DNA from: Veillonella sp.
GTDB lineage: Bacteria > Bacillota > Negativicutes > Veillonellales > Veillonellaceae
Direction of reading: 5' to 3'
Length of the DNA stretch: 8,265 nucleotides
Assembly (NCBI GenBank): GCA_022737715.1
Contig: JAIITD010000072.1
Span: forward strand, 1 to 8,265
Shown in pieces: positions 6,161 to 8,265 of the stretch. Made by a program: the position numbers and the translations under genes. The notes beneath the pieces are model-generated. The model did not search any database and was not told where the DNA came from. It saw only the letters and a program-made list of their open reading frames with translations. Every line of letters begins with the position of its first letter. Position 1 is the first letter of the stretch.

Positions 6161-6195
6161 AAAACACCTATGCAATTGTATAGGTGTTTTGTTTT
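6161..6195 (+). terminator. Intrinsic terminator of copA
   Basis: The arms AAAACACCTAT (6161-6171) and ATAGGTGTTTT (6180-6190) are perfect complements of 11 bp around an 8-base, itself partly self-complementary loop. TTTTGTTTT (6187-6195) follows. It lies 27 bases after the copA stop. Confidence 0.92.
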
Positions 6196-6239
6196 ATGTA
6201 AATGTTATATTTAATTCCTATAAAGTTGGTATTTTTAAA

Positions 6240-6269
6240 TTGTGTACGATTTGTTATACTGAGTATAGT
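6240..6269 (+). promoter_or_regulatory. Candidate promoter and dyad ahead of the ECF S-component gene
   Basis: TTGTGT (6240-6245), an 18-base spacer and TATAGT (6264-6269) are the best pair I find. TATACT at 6255-6260 is an alternative -10 without a good -35. A perfect dyad TATAC-TGA-GTATA (6255-6267) overlaps this region and could be an operator. The leader would be only about 25-35 bases, too short for a known riboswitch. Confidence 0.4.
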
Positions 6270-6285
6270 TATTAATAATAGGACG

Positions 6286-6292
6286 AAAGGAG
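6286..6292 (+). promoter_or_regulatory. Ribosome-binding site deciding the S-component start
   Basis: AAAGGAG lies 7 bases before the ATG at 6300. A TTG two codons earlier (6294) is only one base away from it, too close to be used. Confidence 0.8.
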
Positions 6293-6299
6293 CTTGATT

Positions 6300-6827
6300 A
6301 TGAAATTAAAAACTCGTGATATTGTATATATAGGTTTTATTGCTGCCTTATGTGCAGTGGCAACGACGATTCGCATCGAAATACCGGGTGGTGCTATGGT
6401 TCATTTAGGATCTGCCGCATTATTTACATCATCCATTCTTTTCGGTGGTCTCTACGGTGGTTTAGGTGCAGCCATTGGTTCCGCTTTGTTTGACCTTTTT
6501 GGTGGACATACGCAGTACATCGTATTCTCTTTTTTTATTAAAGGAATTGCAGGCCTTATTGTTGGCGGCATGACAGCAGGCTATTTGCCACCATCCATTA
6601 CAAAGCCGACAGCATCCTTTACACGTATTTTGATTGCTTTAATTATTGGCACAATTTGGACAGCCTTTGGGTATTTCCTTGCATGGTGGTTTGTTCTTGA
6701 AAGTGCTGCTGTAGCAGCTAGTAAAATTCAATACTCCTTGATTACAAGTGCAGCCGGTATTGTAGTAGCGATCGTATTAACACCTAAATTGCAATCTGTA
6801 GTTCGTAGATTGTTTACGAAGAATTAA
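6300..6827 (+). CDS. ECF-transporter S component, substrate unknown
   Basis: This 175-residue, very hydrophobic membrane protein has about six helices (near residues 8-24, 36-52, 54-69, 74-96, 108-133 and 143-165), as S components of energy-coupling-factor vitamin transporters do. Helix 1 contains the small-residue face IGFIAALCAVA (11-21), the kind used to contact the T subunit. The block IPGGAMVHLGSAALF (28-42) and ALFDLFGGH...FFIKGIAGLIVGG (62-90) resembles the riboflavin-type/DUF1393 S-component group (PF07155), whose members bind several different vitamins or precursors. No EcfA or EcfT gene is adjacent, so it should share an energising module encoded elsewhere (group II). A terminator lies before it and another after it, so it is a single-gene unit, and neither neighbour indicates the substrate. 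The family call is fairly firm; the substrate cannot be read. Confidence 0.85.
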   Translation: MKLKTRDIVYIGFIAALCAVATTIRIEIPGGAMVHLGSAALFTSSILFGGLYGGLGAAIGSALFDLFGGHTQYIVFSFFIKGIAGLIVGGMTAGYLPPSITKPTASFTRILIALIIGTIWTAFGYFLAWWFVLESAAVAASKIQYSLITSAAGIVVAIVLTPKLQSVVRRLFTKN

Positions 6828-6861
6828 TGAAGAGGTATTGTTTTACAATTCATCGTATACT

Positions 6862-6907
6862 AAAAGAGCACTGATTAGCATAATTTTGCTAATCAGCGCT
6901 CTTTTTT
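6862..6907. terminator. Bidirectional terminator between the S-component gene and rclA
   Basis: The arms 6862-6880 and 6887-6905 form a 19-bp stem with one A-C mismatch (6870/6897) and a TAATTT loop. Six T's (6902-6907) follow on the plus strand and four on the minus strand. It lies between two convergent genes, 34 bases after one stop and 17 bases beyond the other, and can end both transcripts. Confidence 0.93.
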
Positions 6908-6924
6908 ATTTACTAACTATTTTA

Positions 6925-8250
6925 TTAGAAATTACAGAGATCATTTAAATTTTCTGCCATTGTAGGGTGTGTGAAGATTTGGTTTTTGAAATATGTATAT
7001 GGAATGTTGTTGTCCATAGCTATTTTAATTAAGTTAATTAATTCTTCAGCACCTTGGGAATAGAGGGTAGCACCAAGGATTAAATTGCTTTCTGCATCTA
7101 CCACAATTTTGAAAGCCCCTTTAAGGTTGTCACTTACATGAGCCCTTGGCATAGTGGCTACAAGCATTTCCTTTGTTTTAACAGTATGACCTTTGTTAAT
7201 AGCATCTTCTTCTGTAAGACCAACACGGGCGAGTGGAGGTGTTAAGAAGGTTGTGTAAGGAATGTTTTTGCGATCTTTTAAGGTATAGTTGCCATTACCT
7301 GTCAGTGCGCTGAATACGATGCGGAAGTCATCGAGAGAAATGTAGGTGAATTGTGGACCACCGTTGACATCGCCTACTGCATATACACCTGGAACGGAGC
7401 TTTCACAAGTATCATTTACTACGATAGCGCCCCGTTCATTAGTGGTAATATCCGTATTTTCTAAACCGATGTTCGCAGTATTCGGTCTGCGACCTGTAGC
7501 ATAGAGAACAGCATCAAAGGTATAGTTTTGATTATTAGCCGTGATAACAGGCTTGTTACCGTCATTAGATACAGAATTTAGTGAAACAGAGTTTAAAATA
7601 GTAATACCTTGTTCCGCTAAGTATTCATTCGCTAATTCCTGAACAATGGGTTCTTCGTGTTTTAAAATGTTAGCCTCAATATTGAAGACTGTAACCTTTG
7701 TACCTAGTTTAGCGTATAGGCTAGCAAATTCAAGGCCAATAGGACCGGCGCCAATAATACCTAATGTACTAGGTTGAGGGGATAGATGTTGAATTTCTGT
7801 ACTATTATAGAAACCAGTTGCTGTATCGATACCATCAATGTTAGGTTTGATGGCTACAGCACCTGTATTGATGATAATAGTGTCACCAGATAAAACGATT
7901 GTATCTTCCCCAGCTGTGACAGCGATTTCTTTATTACTAATGAATTCACCATGTCCTGTATATACGTCGACATGTTCATTTGTATTTAACATAGCGAAGT
8001 TTTTATTACGTAAACGAGATGTAACGACTTCTCGTTGGTTTAATACTTGATCATAAGATAAGCCTTTAGATGCGGCTATAATCATCGTCTTTGTAGGAAT
8101 ACATGCAATATTAATGCATGTGCCACCATACATGAGTGGGTTTTCTTCAATCATGGCAACGGCTTTGCCCATAGAGCCAAATTTAGCGGCCAATGTTTTA
8201 CCAGCTTTGCCGAAACCTAGGACGATAAGATCATAATGTTTGGTATTCAT
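6925..8250 (-). CDS. rclA: RclA-like flavoprotein pyridine nucleotide-disulfide oxidoreductase
   Basis: This is a cytoplasmic FAD enzyme of the glutathione reductase/mercuric reductase superfamily. Its 441 residues equal the length of E. coli RclA as I remember it, and many blocks agree. These are LGFGKAGKTLA (11-21, FAD-binding), YGGTCINIACIPTKT (41-55, redox pair Cys45-Cys50), RLRNKNF (79-85), NERGAIVV (271-278), VGDVNGG...FTYISLDD (292-308), the TPPLARVGLTE block (337-347) and QIFTHPTMAENLNDL (424-438) with the catalytic His428/Glu433 pair. The second nucleotide-binding motif is GAGPIG (167-172). E. coli RclA protects against reactive chlorine species and is reported to reduce Cu(II) and hypothiocyanite; the same role here is inference. 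The start has AGGAGG (8257-8262) 6 bases upstream. The promoter is beyond the window. A generic dihydrolipoamide or mercuric reductase is less likely, since MerA carries extra C-terminal cysteines missing here. Confidence 0.87.
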   Translation of the reverse strand: MNTKHYDLIVLGFGKAGKTLAAKFGSMGKAVAMIEENPLMYGGTCINIACIPTKTMIIAASKGLSYDQVLNQREVVTSRLRNKNFAMLNTNEHVDVYTGHGEFISNKEIAVTAGEDTIVLSGDTIIINTGAVAIKPNIDGIDTATGFYNSTEIQHLSPQPSTLGIIGAGPIGLEFASLYAKLGTKVTVFNIEANILKHEEPIVQELANEYLAEQGITILNSVSLNSVSNDGNKPVITANNQNYTFDAVLYATGRRPNTANIGLENTDITTNERGAIVVNDTCESSVPGVYAVGDVNGGPQFTYISLDDFRIVFSALTGNGNYTLKDRKNIPYTTFLTPPLARVGLTEEDAINKGHTVKTKEMLVATMPRAHVSDNLKGAFKIVVDAESNLILGATLYSQGAEELINLIKIAMDNNIPYTYFKNQIFTHPTMAENLNDLCNF

Positions 8251-8256
8251 ACAATA

Positions 8257-8262
8257 CCTCCT
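8257..8262 (-). promoter_or_regulatory. Ribosome-binding site of rclA
   Basis: A perfect AGGAGG on the minus strand, 6 bases before the ATG at 8250, confirms the start and the full-length protein. Confidence 0.88.
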
Positions 8263-8265
8263 ATC

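Noticed and set aside
6196..6299. Vitamin riboswitch ahead of the ECF S component
   Set aside because: Between the copA terminator and the start there are only about 100 bases, with a probable leader of 25-35 bases. No conserved riboswitch core or antiterminator pairing is visible.

Overview
The window looks like ordinary chromosome from a moderately AT-rich, low-GC Firmicutes-type bacterium. The strong AGGAGG-type ribosome-binding sites, the two-subunit PyrK/PyrD (class 1B) dihydroorotate dehydrogenase, a solitary ECF-transporter S component and the style of the proteins all fit. My best guess is an oral or gut Negativicute, probably Veillonella. That is an inference from protein flavour; no rRNA or other marker gene is present. 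I see no insertion sequence, prophage, tRNA, rRNA or CRISPR array.

Layout, left to right. (1) The 3' part of pyrK, cut by the window edge, and a complete pyrD overlap by one base (TAATG). They form the end of a pyrimidine operon closed by a very strong hairpin terminator at 1595-1630. (2) A LysR-type regulator is on the minus strand (1672-2562). Facing away from it is a 62-codon gene for a very basic protein I do not recognise (2753-2941). Between them is a perfect dyad, ATAACT-N11-AGTTAT, of the LysR T-N11-A type. It touches the -35 box of a good promoter for the small gene, so this looks like a classic LysR divergon with an unknown target. (3) A YigZ/IMPACT-family gene is on the minus strand (2970-3620), convergent with the small gene. 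(4) An AT-rich gap of about 340 bases carries promoters for yigZ and for copA. The copA leader contains a possible 23-codon open frame with a Cys-Asp-Ala-Cys motif. (5) copA (3959-6133) encodes a single-HMA copper P1B-type ATPase and ends at a terminator. (6) A lone ECF-transporter S component (6300-6827) follows. (7) A bidirectional terminator at 6862-6907 separates it from a convergent minus-strand gene (6925-8250). That gene encodes a flavoprotein disulfide reductase closely resembling E. coli RclA over its full length.

How the genes relate. pyrK and pyrD make one enzyme, which oxidises dihydroorotate and passes the electrons to NAD+. CopA exports Cu(I), and E. coli RclA is reported to reduce Cu(II) and oxidants of the hypochlorous/hypothiocyanous type. 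The right half may therefore be a loose copper/oxidant-stress neighbourhood, although the two genes are not co-transcribed. The rest are independent single-gene units. The least explained parts are the LysR/small-protein divergon and the copA leader.
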